This document shows, piece after piece, positions 1-13,000 of a DNA stretch of 64,000 bases. Each line of letters starts with the position of its first letter. The first letter of the stretch is position 1. Origin of the DNA: Tetraselmis striata. Its lineage: Eukaryota > Chlorophyta > Chlorodendrophyceae > Chlorodendrales > Chlorodendraceae. Location of the stretch: NCBI GenBank assembly GCA_006384855.1, contig VCJN01000464.1:1-64000 (forward strand), read 5' to 3'. Made by a program: the position numbers and the translations under genes. The notes under the pieces are model-generated. The model was not told the origin of the DNA. It saw only the letters and a list, made by a program, of their open reading frames with translations, and made no database searches.

Positions 1-305
1 GTGACACGAGGCCCAGATCCCATTCCCGAGAGCTCAAGGCACAGGCGATGGCCGACATCAACGGTAACGCCAGCGGCGGCCGGGGCGGTGGCGGGTGGTC
101 GTCGCGCCGCGTTGACCTGTCGCGGGCTGACGCGGGCCGCTGTGCGGCTGGTCGCCGGCGCAGCGGAGTGGCTGGATCTCGCGTGGTGGAACGAACGGTG
201 CGGCGACCGGCTGGATGGGAGGAGCGTTGTGGAGGTGGTGCCCGACATGCCTAAGGCGATCACTCAGCTGAACAGCGCCATCGTGCCCTTCGCCGTCAGG
301 CGCGT

Positions 306-336
<31 letters not shown>

Positions 337-723
337 TGGCCCGAATAAACAAATCCCCGCGTCACCGGCGCTGCTGTTCAACCCCCGCCCGACCAGCCCA
401 TGTCGATTTCCCGTATCGAGGTGCTGAGTGGCCCGTCGCGCGCGAGCAGACTGGCGGACGGGGACGGGGAAGTCTGCTGGGAGCGGGTGGTGCTGAAGCA
501 CGTGGTACTGGCGCCGGAGGGGCTGGCGTCGCCCACAGCCAGAGGCAGCGCCGCCAAAAACAGCAGCGCCTCCAACAGGCACCCGCCCAGCCCCCTCCTC
601 CTTCCCATCATATCCCGGCATCTTTCCTCTATGGCCCAGCCCCCCTCTCCCGGCATCTTTCCTCTATCCCTGCTTGAGTCCCCCACAGATAAAACCGCGC
701 TCGCCATGCTGGACTGCGCTCAG

Positions 724-3311
724 GGCGACGTCGTACAAAGTGGAGGCGACCTTCTACAGGGACTGGGCCGAGCCTGTGAAGCAGGTCAGAGCCGATGCGG
801 GCTAGCATCCTCGCGCGGGGAAGGGCCAGTGGGTCAAGGGCACACCGAGCCACCCAGGCTGCCGGGAAGGGGTGCGGAGGTACCGTTGCTCACCGCCACC
901 CCATCCTCCCTTCCCGCCCTGTGCTTGGCGGCAGGCCGGTGCCGTGCTTCCAAGCGCACTGTGCTGCGAGTGCAGCGATGCGGAGCAGCTGCTGGTGCTG
1001 GAGGACCTCACGCACGAGGGCGCGCTGTGGCATGAGGAGACGGGGCGCAGCCAGGAGCAGCTTCTGACGCTGGATGAGCAGCAGGTGCTGGCCAGGGTCC
1101 GGGCCCCTGCTGTTACCGCCACCGCCGCTCCGCATGCCGCTGCACAGCTGGCAAGGACAGCGGGGGGGGGGGGGGGGGGGGGGATGGTGCCTGTTCTTCC
1201 TCGGCACTGAACTGGGCATGCACCTGCGTGGGCGCCTGGCACTCGGGCAGACGGAGCTTGCCCTGGACTGGGCGGCGCGCCTGCATGCGCGCTTCTGGGG
1301 GCGGTCCGGCGGCGCAGAGACGGAGGAGCTCTGGCCTGCGGGGGCCTACTGGACGCTGGACAAGCGGCAGCAGGAGCTGGCTATCATGGAGGCAGAGTGG
1401 AGCAAGACGATAGCCAATTTCCAGGCATGGATAGCTCCCCTAAAGCGGCTGGGCCTGGCTCTGCCCCAACTCCATGGAACTCCACAATACTGATGGGATC
1501 CTCTGATTGAGACAAACTCACTCAATGACGGGGCTTACTGCCACTCTCCCTTCCCCGCCTCCCCCGCTGCGCAATGCACAGCAGTAGGGACAGCATCAGT
1601 GGGAGTGGTTTGGGGCGCTTGCTGACAGGCAAATGCCGGATGACTGCAGGATGAGTTCCCGGATGTCTTTGGCGCGCCCGGCGTGCAGCAGCTAGCAGCG
1701 CGACTGCGGGCAGCCGCCACTCCGCTGGCGAATGCGCTGGACGTGAGCGGCCCCTGGCACCAGGCGCGCTGGTCCACCGTGGTGCACGGGGACTTCAAGG
1801 TGCCCCCCCCCCCCCCCACCCCCCACCCCCCCTCACATACCCACACCCACAGCCGCGCTTCCGATAGCGCTCTGTGGCATTCAACAATCATGTGGCGTAT
1901 GCGTGCATTCAAAGAAGCTGGATACGACAGGCAGATATGTGCGATTTTTCCTCAGAAATGTACAATTCCCTGTGCTAATTAGACAACCTTGATTTCCGCT
2001 TTGGGTAGTCATACACGTCATCTGCCATTGTCTATCAGCGGAGGGTGGAGGCGGGGACGGTGCGGGTCGGGTCCCGGCATTAAGCCCTAAACAATGAAGT
2101 CGGCAATTACACCTCATAAGAGCAGCACGATGATATGATGCTCTACCTCCTGAGGCGAGACCAGTGCAATTCTGACCACTAACCCACCCCACCCCTTTGC
2201 CTGGCAGACGGCCAACATGTTCTTCTCCCACACGGCCAGTCCAGGCGAGCAGCGCATTTCGGTCTGCGACTTTCAGTGGACAGGTACGGGCTGAGAGAGG
2301 GGGGCTTCAGAGGGCCCACATGCGCGAGGGGAAGGGGGCTTCACGGCAGCAGCACACCTGGCTGGTGGATATGCAGAGCCCCCATCCGCTGAACGCTCTT
2401 GATTGATGGCCTACTGACCCGACGGGTCGCTGCCCAGGCCACGGGCTCGGTGTGCTGGATGTGCTCTACGTGCTGTTCACCTCGACCGATCCTGGGCTTG
2501 TGGCCGCCAAAGAAGGCGACTTTCTGGACTTCTACCACGACCGCCTGCAGGCTCACCTGGTGCGCGAGGTGGCGGCGGGCCATGTGGAGCAAGCGGCCGC
2601 GGCCTCATACACACGCAAGATCTTCATCCAGCACTACCAGGTCCCGCCAGCCACCGCCTCGGCCCATACTTGTCGCCGCCCCCCCCACAAATGGCAGACA
2701 TATGATACGGCAGGCAGCATGTTGTAAACCGGGGGACTGATGGTGCCGTCAGCCATCACTGTGACTGTGCATGGTCACATCTAGTTTCAGGTCCCTGTCA
2801 TGCATGATTCGCTATTTCAAACCGGCATCATCATTGGAATCAATTTAAATGCTGCGCTGAGCGATGCTGGTCTCAGGGTGGGATACTCACTGACGCCTCT
2901 GCTGCTGCCTATTTGATGATGATTCTCCGTGCGCCAGGTGGCGTACCTGGACTATGTGCGCTTCCTCATCGGCCGCATGTGGGGGGCAGTGTCGCCAGAG
3001 TCATGCAAAGGCCTCGCCACCGCACTCAACCATGGCACCCACAAGAGGTCCCCCCCCCCCCCCCCCCCCGCCCTCATCCCATCCCCTTTGTCTCCGAGTT
3101 CCTGATGATTAGCTCACCGCCCACAAGGCACGCTTCTCCCGCGTGCTGCGGCTGACAGCCTACGCCCCTTGGCGAGCAGATTTGCCGGGCACTTGGTGCA
3201 CATGGTGCAGAAGGCAGACCACTTGCTGGGGCAGCTGGAGGCTGATGGCTGGCCCGGCACAACGCCCAGCTTGCATCTTAGCGCTGATGGTGCGCCGCTG
3301 CTCCTGAGGTG
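724..3311 (+). CDS. CHK / aminoglycoside-phosphotransferase-like kinase, copy A (5' end unresolved)
   Basis: Small-molecule kinase of the protein-kinase-like fold; substrate unknown. Exons I can join in phase: 724-784 (EATFYRDWAEPV, the FYR segment of CHK kinases), 935-1096 (LLVLEDL, the hinge-like block), about 1251-1423 (LDWAARLHARFW), 1650-1799 ending VVHGDFK (catalytic HGD with the loop Lys), 2208-2283 (TANMFF, then VCDFQW, the metal-binding D), 2438-2640 (GLGVLDVLYVLF) and 2938-3047. A C-terminal piece with HMVQKADHLLGQLEADGW follows to about 3311, but its splice joint does not resolve by eye. HGDF...DFQ...DVLY is the order expected for ecdysteroid-kinase-like/CHK/APH proteins. Possible 5' exons lie at about 48-300 and 400-600. 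It is followed closely by the nucleotidase gene on the same strand. The family is fairly sure; the substrate is not. Confidence 0.7.
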
Positions 3312-3707
3312 CGCCACCCTCCCCTGCTTGGCGTATATATTAGTCTATGTTTTACATAAACAGTATAAGCATCCGGTTTCTATGTCTCGAAATGTGGGTC
3401 ACGATCGTCCGTATTACCGCTTCTTGCTCACGTGCCCGCAGCAAGTTGATATATAACTTTCATGCCGCGAGTCATGACTGTCCATGAGTGCCGATGTACA
3501 AGTAGCAAATAGCAGCAACACGGAGACATGACCGTTCTTTCTAGTTATAATCGCTGATATTGTTATAATCCATCAGATCTGCTGTAAGCAGGGCGTTGGG
3601 TACTCGCACTTGGGAGCTTTCAGGAATACGGATGTGCATTGATCTGTGCTGTCACGGTACCTGGCTGGCTAAACAAGTCGTCCCTACGGGTGTGGCGCTG
3701 CCGGCAG
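3312..3707. other. gap between kinase and nucleotidase genes
   Basis: I see no supported exon here. It should contain the 3' end of the kinase gene and the 5' end of the nucleotidase gene, whose first Met exon I could not identify. The equivalent stretch in block C (about 47,770-48,171) is alignable with many small differences, and no reading frame is conserved. Confidence 0.4.
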
Positions 3708-3911
3708 GATTCTGGACACCGCGGCGTCACTTGCCTGTGAAGCGGGTGACGTGATCCGCAGCATGCTGGAAGACGCCGGCGGCCGGATGGCAGCCTCCCA
3801 GGACAAAGGCGACTTTGGCTTTGGGGAGGCAGACCCGCAGACGCAGGTGGCGCCTCTTAATTGCCTCTCGCACCGCCTGCCGTGTGCTGCTTGTAGATTG
3901 CGTTGCTGACT

Positions 3912-3945
<34 letters not shown>

Positions 3946-6579
3946 CCCCCCCTGGAAGGCTGACCTGGCAGCAGAGAAGTGCATCATCAACGGCTTGGCG
4001 CGCGCCTTCCCTGGGCTTACCGTCGTCGGCGAGGAGGGCCTCGCCAGTGAGGGCCTCTTCATCCGTTGACCATATGGTGTGCTTAAAGGTTATACATACC
4101 TGTATGTGCCGCAAGCGCTTCCGAGCTTACTGACATCCGACGGCTGTGTGCCGCTGCTGCGCCGGCTGTACAGCTTCGGAGGGCGGTGAGAAAGGGGCGG
4201 CGGAGAGCGTCGGGGGCGGCAGCCTCCAATTCATCCCTAATCTGGTGAGAGCCCCCCCCCCCCCCCCCCCCTCTGGGCTCCCTTCCTCTGCATCTCCCTA
4301 GGACATGTTTTTCGCCTACGCGTCTCGCGGAAGCTGCAAGAACCTGTTATGGATCGGAGGATAGTGATCATGATTTTAGAATTAAGTTTTGGATTTTAAG
4401 ATGTAGGAGAAGGGCAATTCCGACCATGCTCGCCGGGGGCAGGTGTTGGCAGATTTCATGCTCCAAAACCATGTGCTGGAACCAGGCCTGGCGGTCGCTT
4501 TGCTTCACTCACTGATGCAATCCCATCTACGGTTAGAAGTCTGGATGAGGAACTATCACCAGCCGCTGCTTGAAAGTGGCGCATTTCACACCGCTGTTCC
4601 AAAGGTTCAATACCGAGTAGGAAATGTAAGTACATGTTAACAATTGTTGGCCCAAGTCGACGTCGCTTAACTACGATATCTGAAAACAATATGCATGTCG
4701 TGCCGGCATGGCATTATGGGGTTTCCAGGGTTTGTGCTTCGATATTTTGAATTAATGTCGCAACCTCTCCATCCCCCTGTCTTCCCGCGTAGGACACGCT
4801 GGCGCAGGCAGACCTGCTGGATTCCAGCGTTACGCTGGAGGACGTCTGCGTGTGGGTGGATCCGCTGGATGGCACACAGGTACGAAACGCCCCAGCTGCC
4901 CTCACCGTGTGGCCACTCAGCCTCCAGCCCAGCATTCCCCCCGCCAGCCTCGATGTGAAACCTCTGCAGCCGCCTAACCCTCGTCGCCTGCTGCGCCCGC
5001 AGGAGTTTGTGGATGGCAACTTTGAGCGCGTGACGGTCCTGATTGGCATTACGGTGAAGGGCAGCCCCGTGGTGGGCGCCATCCTCCAGCCGTTTGTGGA
5101 TTCAGGTGGGCCGGGGCTTAACTCACTTCATTCACCCACACCATGCTCGCTTCGAATGCGCCGCTGTCCGTCGATGTCGAGTGTACTAACAACACTTTTT
5201 GAGCCTTACGGTCAATAATATTAGCACTACCTTGGTGCATGTTCATCATGTCGAGCTGTAACTAATGGAAGTGAAGCATGATGAAGCTACTACACGAGAA
5301 GAGCGACACGGTAGTTGCACGTAATTTACTATTATTGTCAAAGAACACTGAATACAACTGTCGGCACTATGGAAATTGGATTCATGCGCGATTTTGACAT
5401 GGTACGACTCTTTGCAGACGCAGATCGTGTGCGCCCTGATATGCTCATTCGTCGCCGCACCCATGCACAGCTTCCGCCAGTAGTCGCTGCTGCTCGGCTG
5501 CTCGCACGCACCTAGATCTCGGGAAATCTTAATAAAAAAACTCGAGTATGCACCGCTAGTTTTTTTTGGCGCTGACCCATGTGCTGCCCCGCGATGCTAC
5601 TCTTGTCGCGTTGGACAGCTGACGGCAGCGGAAAGGGCCGACTGCTGTGGGGCGGGCGCGGCTTGGGTGTGTGGGACGGCGGCGCGCGCGGCGTAGCTCA
5701 CGCGGTGCGCGTGCCAGCCGCGGCGCGCACAGGGCCGCCGGTGGTGGCCACATCCCGTAGCCACCCCTCGCCCGCGGTGGCGGAAGCCGCGGCAGCACTC
5801 CAGCCGAGCCAGACGCTGCAACTGGGAGGCGCTGGCAGCAAGGTCCGTCGTGTAGCGTCCATCCCGAACCCCCCTCCGGTCGCCTGTCAGCGTGCTTGGA
5901 AACCATTCCGACACGACAGGCAATCTTGGATCAGCCAAACACTTGAAATCCCAGTCGTCATTTGGTCCGGCTACTGCTACTTCAGTTGCGATTTCCGCTC
6001 AAGCATCCTAATACAGTTTAACAATATGCTAATGGACTCATCCTGGGAAATCCAAGCAAGTGATAAAAAATAGATGCCATGCCGACTTCAGAATAGTATC
6101 TAAGCGGAGTTTCTGCTCTCGTCGGGCCGAGCCAGCAGGTTTCAAAATACATATATGCGTTGGGGTCGGCAGGGCACATCTTCCATGGCTGCCTCCGCTC
6201 ATGTCTCAGAATCTCGTCAATTGTTCGCAGGTGCTGATGATAATCGAGGGGCAGCTGTCGCACTGGGTATACCCACGCAAGGTCCCCCCCCCCCCTCGTT
6301 GTTCCGAATCCCAGCTGCTGTCTGAAGCCGCGCGCGCGAGAGGAGGCATTGACGAGTGTCTTTTGTGCTGTCCAGGGCACGAAGCGCTGGGACACCGCGG
6401 CACCTGAGGCGCTTCTGCGTGCGGTTGGCGGCTTCTGCGTCGACCAGCACGGCCAGCCGTACGACTATGCCGCCGACTGCGAGCCACGCAACGACGAGGG
6501 CGTGATTGCCGGCGGCGGGATGCTCGCGTGGGAGCAGTGCGTTGCCGCCTTCGGGTGGGACACCACCCTGCCGAGCTGA
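3708..6579 (+). CDS. BPNT1-like: 3'(2'),5'-bisphosphate nucleotidase (BPNT1-type), copy A
   Basis: Metal-dependent phosphatase of the inositol monophosphatase superfamily. The family removes the 3'-phosphate from PAP (from sulfate assimilation) and acts on some inositol phosphates. Exons: 3708-3846 (ends ADPQTQ), 3959-4046 (TVVGEEGLA; the GEE metal ligand), 4793-4879 (CVWVDPLDGTQ; the DPLDGT metal site), 5003-5105 (VTVLIGITVKGSPVVGAILQPF), 5619-5842 (ends LQLGGAGSK), 6231-6281 (VLMIIEGQLSHWVYPRK) and 6376-6579 (TKRWDTAAPEALLRAVGG; the WD(T/S)xAPE metal Asp), with a stop at 6577. A phase mismatch between 4046 and 4793 means one more short exon there, and the start exon is missing. The GGAGSK block and the C-terminal WDTAAPE point to BPNT1 rather than IMPase. 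All key residues are present, so this copy is probably functional, unlike the copy at 48,172. Confidence 0.85.
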
Positions 6580-7780
6580 AGAGCCGCCCAGCTCCGGGCG
6601 GCAGGGCTAGCTGGCACACACGCCCTCGAGTGCGCTGCTTCGCCTGGCAGCTACTGTCGCTTCTCGTCGTAAATGTGCGAGGGTGCAGGCCGGTGGCGTC
6701 GTACGCGAATGGCGTCGTGCCACGGGGCGTCGTCGCGATGTACATGCTGTGGGCCGAGCATTCGTATTTAGCGAAGCTCGTTATTTATCATTGCGTCTGC
6801 TGGAATCGAGCGCCCCGCCGCATTTAATTTATTGTGGCATGCACCTACTAAGTTTACTGCGAGTACAAGACAACCCGGGTATGTATAAGAATTCTGCCGC
6901 CGCCTGGAAAGGTCGCAGTCCGCTCACAGCAACAGGTCGGGCCCTACTATACAGGAAAACGAAGCGGTGCAAGGATTATTCATATTGCGGTGGCGGTAGC
7001 AGTAATGTATCTGTTTCTATCATTTCTGTTCACCGGCCGCTGCCCCAGATGTCGATGTGAACGCTGAGCGCAGAGGGGATTACTTATTATATGACTACTT
7101 TATGGCGTCGGACAGCACGGCACAGGCGTTGTCTGCGTCGTTGCGCCCCGACAGCAGGCAGCGGCGCTTCGGCAGTGACACTGATGGAGACATTCGCGAA
7201 TTCGAACATGCTGCTGCATGGATGGTACAGCAACAGACCAGCTTGGATGTCGCCTGTTTTGCACGAGCTCAGTACTCAGCCCCCCTTTGTCTCCGGCTCA
7301 TGTTTATTCGCATGGTCTCGGCGATGCATTATCGCGAAGAGGCTAAGGGAAAGCGACTGTAGCTTGTAAACATTGTGTGCTTACATGTGTAGTATTGTGT
7401 ATGCGTTGGATAATATTGGTTTGTGATCGGCGGCCTGGTGATAGAGCCGGAAATTAAGGGCCGCTCATGGCTTGGGGGAACCAACGACATTATTCGCGCA
7501 ATTGCGGAGCGCACCAACGGCGGCAGGATCAAGAGCGGGATGCAGGCGGGACGGTACCGGCTGCCTTTACTCCGTCGATCCCACCTCCCGGTCGCCATCT
7601 CCAGCACCGACGCCCGCAGTTCTGCCTTCTCCCGAGTACAGGGGAGCGGCTGAGTGTGCCTGCGAGGTTGTGGCCCGCGTCTGTCACGACTTGGTGCGGC
7701 AGCATGGCCACCGGAATTTGCGCTTCCCCGGATCTGCAGCTGGCCCATGTGCCCTGCCGCTACTGCGACAAGCCGACAAC
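6580..7780. other. no supported gene; 3' flank of nucleotidase
   Basis: AT-richer flank. Open frames at about 7057-7362 and 7423-7890 exist on +, but the duplicated counterpart (51,048-52,228) carries frame-breaking indels, so I do not call them genes. Confidence 0.45.
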
Positions 7781-7799
7781 AACTCCTGCCGCGCCATCA

Positions 7800-8140
7800 A
7801 GAAGGAGCGCTATCATGCGAGGACGTGCGGCCGCCGCTCTCGGGCAGCGTAGACACCACGGAAGCTGCAAGCAGGAGGCGCGCCGCAGCTGATAGGTTGT
7901 GGGGCTGCCGGCCTCCAGCGGGCCCGTCGTGCCCACCATCAGCCGGCGCGCGTCCGCATTGCTGCCGCTGAAAATCCCTCCGTCCTAGTCCATGTTGTCG
8001 ATCAACAGGGCGGTGCCATCGCCGCCGCGCGGTCGTCCATCGCAATCTGGATGGTCAGCTCTTCCACATGAACGAATGCCAGCGCGACGTCGGCGTGCCC
8101 AAACAGCACGCGCACGTAGAGCTGCCCCAGGTGCGGCCGC
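7800..8140 (-). pseudogene. broken copy of the unknown minus-strand gene at 52,300-52,660
   Basis: Reading on -, after a likely acceptor (GGGGCAG before LYVRVLFGHAD), the peptide LTIQIAMDD matches LTIQITMDD of the block C copy. The frame then fails: a C is missing just after the two GAC codons, so A reads RAAAMAPPC and stops, while C continues with GGDGIALLIDNM. Function is unknown. The loss is reciprocal to block C, where this gene is open but the kinase and nucleotidase are broken. A homopolymer sequencing error is possible. Confidence 0.45.
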
Positions 8141-8360
8141 TTGCGTGCCGACAAAGCGCGGGAACCGCCGGCGCTGCGCGGACGTCGTTTCCGCCCTGTC
8201 CATTGTGACAAGGCAGCCCATGCGCTTTCACGCGTGGCGTGTAGCCCCGTGCTGGGTCGGACATCGGCATGCGGCATTGACTCCTAGTCCACGGATGCGA
8301 ACACTCCAAGTGCAACCGATGGCGGTCCTGCAATGCAGGTAAGCAACTTGGCGCAACCAT

Positions 8361-10085
8361 GGTGCAGAGCTTGCTCGAGGGGGGGGGGGGGGGGGGTGAA
8401 CGGGGGGGGGGGAGGGTGCTGCCAAGTGTGTAAGGCTAAGAGCTGGCGAGTGTTGTCGTGAGGTATCTGCCCATATCTGCCATTGCTGGCTGGGGAGAGA
8501 GCCCATGCTGAAGGAGGCGGTGAGGCAGCCGATCGTGGGAAGCAATTCGTCAAAGAGGCGTCATACATAACTACCGCAATACTTTTACATCTGGCTGACA
8601 TTAGTAAAACTGTCCTCACAAGTGCTAATGCCACAGCAGCACACGCAGCGTGTGGATAGGTTGTGTCGTTACCGCCTGGAATTTCAATGTGTCATGTAAC
8701 CTAGCCTTCAGAGGGCTGCACGTTTTGCGCTTTCACTTTCGGACCCTATGCGGATTCGTGCAGCCGGGCCGTAAGACAGCTGACCTCTTTAGGATCAAAG
8801 ACGAAGCAGGAACAAAGTTGTGAGAAATCTCAATTTCAATTTGTGTCATGTAATGACTATTCATACCTCATCCGTGGGTAATAAGCTGGATATTAATGAC
8901 GTTCCATTACCTTGGATCTCTGGCTTTGATACTGCTGCCAAATGTGATGTTTTGTGTCCCTATTAGTCAGTCGCCGGCGGCTTGTTTCGGCCTCTCTCGT
9001 AGTCAGGGGTTACTATCAATAGGTAGTTCATACCCCCGCCGAAAAACGCACAACATGCGGGGACCTGGTCGACAAACTCCAACGAAGAGTAACTGCCGGC
9101 GCACGAGTACTCATTCTATATCAACACCGCCCAGAAAGAGTCGTTAGCTTATTGCTTCAGATATGACCCCCTCCCCCCCGGGCCCGCCGCCGCCACAGTA
9201 TCTTCACAACAGCACCAACAGGAGCGGTGGGACAAAACCCTAAAACCTGGCAGAACTAATTCTTGCACATGCACCATGGATGGATGGATGGAGGGTTGAA
9301 GCACTACGGTACGAGTACTGCATATCATTGGCTGCCACGGGTCACAATCCCTCAAGCATATCACACGGCGCCGACAATTAAATAAACATAAAAAAAATAG
9401 AATATACCACACGCTAAAAGATGCTGGAGGCAGGCTTGCGACCGACGACAATGGTGAGCAACGATCCCCAAGATGATTCCGACGTGCTATGTCCCAATAC
9501 CAACAGCTGCCGGTAGTCCTGCAGCCTGGTCAGGCTCGGGCTCGTGCGCCAACGGAGATGAGCAGCTCCTGGCGCCGGCTGCTGTGTACAGTAGAATAAA
9601 AAACGGCCCGCGAGGCCAAAGAATAATTAATTGTCTTTTGAGGACCTTCGCGTCGGATTATTCTTGATGTATTTGTGATTTATTCTAACCTATTCCTCTG
9701 TTTTAACTTCGCGAGGGAGTCGACAACGTTATTTATCCGAAGCCGGATTGTGTTTGGAGGGCAACCGCTCCAAATTTTGCGCCTGCCGCTGCCAATGCTG
9801 TGGATGCTAGCAGCATACAATGCGTTGTGAATAGGCAACGTGGCAATGCCCATCCAGACTACTGTTCCTGCTGCATGCTTGTGCGGGTACCCGCCAGTGG
9901 GAGGTGATTTTAGCGGTCGCCACACCGCATGATGGGTCTGCTGGCTTTGACGGCGACTTTCATTTAGCACGTGAAGGCGCCGATTCACGGCACAGCGCAG
10001 ACTCGACCTCTAAACGATGGTGCCACGGTTGCAACCATCAGCCGGGATTGATGTTCAGGATGGGACATGATCTTCCGCACACTCC
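8361..10085. other. 3' flank of ARM gene A; poly-G tracts and short repeats, no gene seen
   Basis: Contains G tracts near 8382-8412, an ATGG tetranucleotide run near 9278-9293, and a short segment (GGAGATG..CAGCTCCTGGCGCCGGCTGCTG type) near 9553-9600. That segment recurs at about 20,140, 54,090 and 54,420, always downstream of an ARM gene. The block is a diverged duplicate of 53,000-54,778. No conserved open frame. Confidence 0.5.
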
Positions 10086-13000
10086 CTAATGCAACAGTCT
10101 TCTGGCAACAAGCTCCACCAGGGTCTGAAGCTCGGGGTGCTGCCTCATCACAGCCTGCAGGTCCGCCATCAGACCCAGCTGCACCGCCTCCGCCTTGTTG
10201 GCAAAGTTGTTGCAGCACATGATCTGCAGAGCTCCGCAGGCCGCCCTTGCAACAGCTTCCGACGCAGTGTGCTGGCGCAATGCAGATTGCAGGTCCGCCA
10301 TCAGGCCCAGCCGCCCCGCTTCCGCCCTGTTGGCGGCATTATAGCACATGATCTGCAGAGCTCCGCAGGCCGCCCTTGCAACAGCCTCCGACGCAGTGTG
10401 CTGGCGCAATGCAGATTGCAGCTCCGCCATCAGGCCCAGCCGCCCCGCCTCTGCCTCGTTGGTATCGTTGAAACACAAGCTTCTGAGCCCTCCGCAGGCC
10501 GTCTCCACAACCGCCTCTCCCTCGGCATGCTGCCGCAGCACCGCCTGCAGGTCCGCCATCAGGCCTAGCCGCCCCGCCTCCGCCTTGTTGGTGTCATTGT
10601 TGCAGCACATGTTGTGCAGAGCTCCGCAGGCCGCCCTGGCAACAGCCTCCGACGCCTCAGTGTGCTGCCGCAATGCAGATTGTAGGTCCGGCATGAGACC
10701 CAGCCGCCCCGCCTCCGCCCTTTTGGAATCATTGCAGCACATGATCCGCAGAGCTCCGCAGGCCGCCCTTGCAACAGCCTCCGACGCAGTGTGCTGCCGC
10801 AATGCGGATTGCAGGTCTGCCATCAGACCCAGCCGCCCCGCTTCCGCCCTGTTGGCATCATTGCAGCACATGATCCGCAGAGCTCCGCAGGCCGCCTCTA
10901 CAACAGCCTCCGACGCAGTAAGCTGGCGCAATGCGGATTGCAGGTCCGCCATCAGACCCAGCCGCCCCGCCTCCGCCTCGTTGGCATCATTGCAACAAAT
11001 GTTCTGCAGGGCTCCGCAGGCCGCCTCTGCAACAGCCTCCGACGCAGTGTGCTGCCGCAATGCGGATTGCAGGTCTGCCATCAGGCCCAGCCGCCCCGCT
11101 TCCGCCCTGTTGGCATCATTGCAGCACATGATCCGCAGAGCTCCGCAGGCCGCCCTTGCAACAGCCTCCGACGCAGTGTGCTGCCGCAATGCGGATTGCA
11201 GGTCCGCCATCAGGCCCAGCCGCACTGCTTCTGCTGAGTCGGCACTGCTGCACATGATTCCCAGCGCGCCACAAGCGCGCTCGACGACTGCCTGCAGGTT
11301 CGCCAGTAGGCCCAGCCAACCCACCTTCGCCTTGTTAGCGACACTGCGGGACATGTTGTGCTGAGCTCCGCAGGCCGCCTCTGCAACAGCCTCCGACGCA
11401 GTGTGCTGCCGCAATGCAGATTGCAGGTCCGCCATCAGGCCCAGCCGCCCCGCCTCCGCCTGGTTGTCACCTTGGCCTTCGCACATCCAGCTCAGCGCAC
11501 CGCAAGCTGCCTCCGCCACGGAGTCCACCGCCACGTGATCCTGCAGCGCGCATTGGATGTGTGCCATCACGCCTGTCCTGCCTGCCTCCTCGCGGTTGCC
11601 GGTGTCGATCCTCATCATGCTGCCCAACGCCCGGCACGCCGCCGCCACCACTGCCGCCGACCCCGCATGGTGCTGAGTCACCCCCTGCAGGTCCGCCATC
11701 AGGCCCAGCCGCCCCGCCTCCGCCTGGTTGCTGGCACTGCCGCCACACAGCGCCAGCAGCGCCTCGCAGGCCGCCTCCACCACACCCGCCGAGCCGGTGT
11801 GCCTCCACAGCGCCACCTGCAACCTCCCCAGCAGGCCCGCCTCGTGCTTGTCGTCCTCCTCCTCCTCCTCATTTTCCGTGCCATCCTGCCCTCCCCCGCA
11901 CAGGCTGCTCACAGCTTGCAGAGCGCTCCGGCACACGCCCGCAGACTCCACATGCCGCCTCAACACTGCCTGCAGGTCGTTCAGCACTCCCAACCGCCGC
12001 GCCTCCGCCCGGAGTCCGGCGCTCTTGCGGCACAGGGCGCCCAGCGCTCCGCAGGCGGCCTCCGCCACCACAGCTGACGCCGCCTCCGCCTCGCGCTGCC
12101 GCGCCGCCTCCTTGGGATCCTTCCGCTTGGGTTTGTCGGCGCCCCCATTGAGTGGAATGGACCTCAGCGGGAGCCACGCCGGCCGGGCAGCCATCATGCC
12201 ATGCCGCTGCAGCGCCGCCTGCACCGCCGCCATCAGCTCCGCAGGCACCTCTGCCTTCCTCGTGTCACCGCAAAGCCTTACCACCGCCTCACAGCCTGCC
12301 CGAGCGACCGCCGCAGAGTCCGCATGCCGCTGCAGGGCGGCGAGCACCGCCGCCGCGGAGATGCCTTTGTCGCTGGTGAGTCGCGCCAGCTGCTGTTGTG
12401 GGCCATCATTGCAGGGCCCATTGTCACCTGTGGTGAGAGCACCCGCATGTCATGCCAGCGTCCAACAATGTTGGGGTGATGCTGCATATGTAGGGGAGTG
12501 GGCATGGATGTGCAGGGTAGGGAGAGTGCGTGGGCGAACGGTGCCTATCACCCTCGCCAGCTGCATGACATGACAAGAAACATGGATCCACGTACAGGAG
12601 GACACGCAAGGGGGGGAGAGGGACGTGCGGGACGGGAGTTCACACAGTGGCGGCTGCTGCTGCCTCACCTGCTGACCCGTCACCGGATGTGTCGCCGATG
12701 AGCCGCGCCACCTGCTGGTGCATGCCATCATTGCTGGGCTCGGAGCCACCTGCGGTCAGAGCAAGGCGCCCTCGTGTCATCCCAACAGTCATGTCGGGGC
12801 GATGTCACGCGCGCAAAGGGCGGGGCCACGGAGGTGCAGAATCGTGACGCTGAGAGGGTGATGGTGATAGCGTCCCTATCACCATCGCCAGCCGCATGAC
12901 ATGCGACACACCTAGAGTTGCACGCGAGATTGGGACGGATAGGGGAACAACGGCCGAATGCGAACTCGGCTCATGCGGTGGCAGCGGTGGCAATGTTGCC

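Noticed and set aside
1..348. Open frame at the left edge ending in a proline run
   Set aside because: The proline run is the translated poly-C tract. The frame may include a 5' kinase exon, but no start or splice joint could be fixed.
7057..7362. 101-codon plus-strand frame downstream of the nucleotidase
   Set aside because: The duplicate at 51,600-51,909 has several frame-changing differences; more likely 3' flank.
10089..11364. Long + strand frames through the ARM arrays (CRNADCRSAIRPSRPA repeats)
   Set aside because: They are shadows of the minus-strand ARM coding repeats, whose frame shows the conserved helix pattern and clean splicing.
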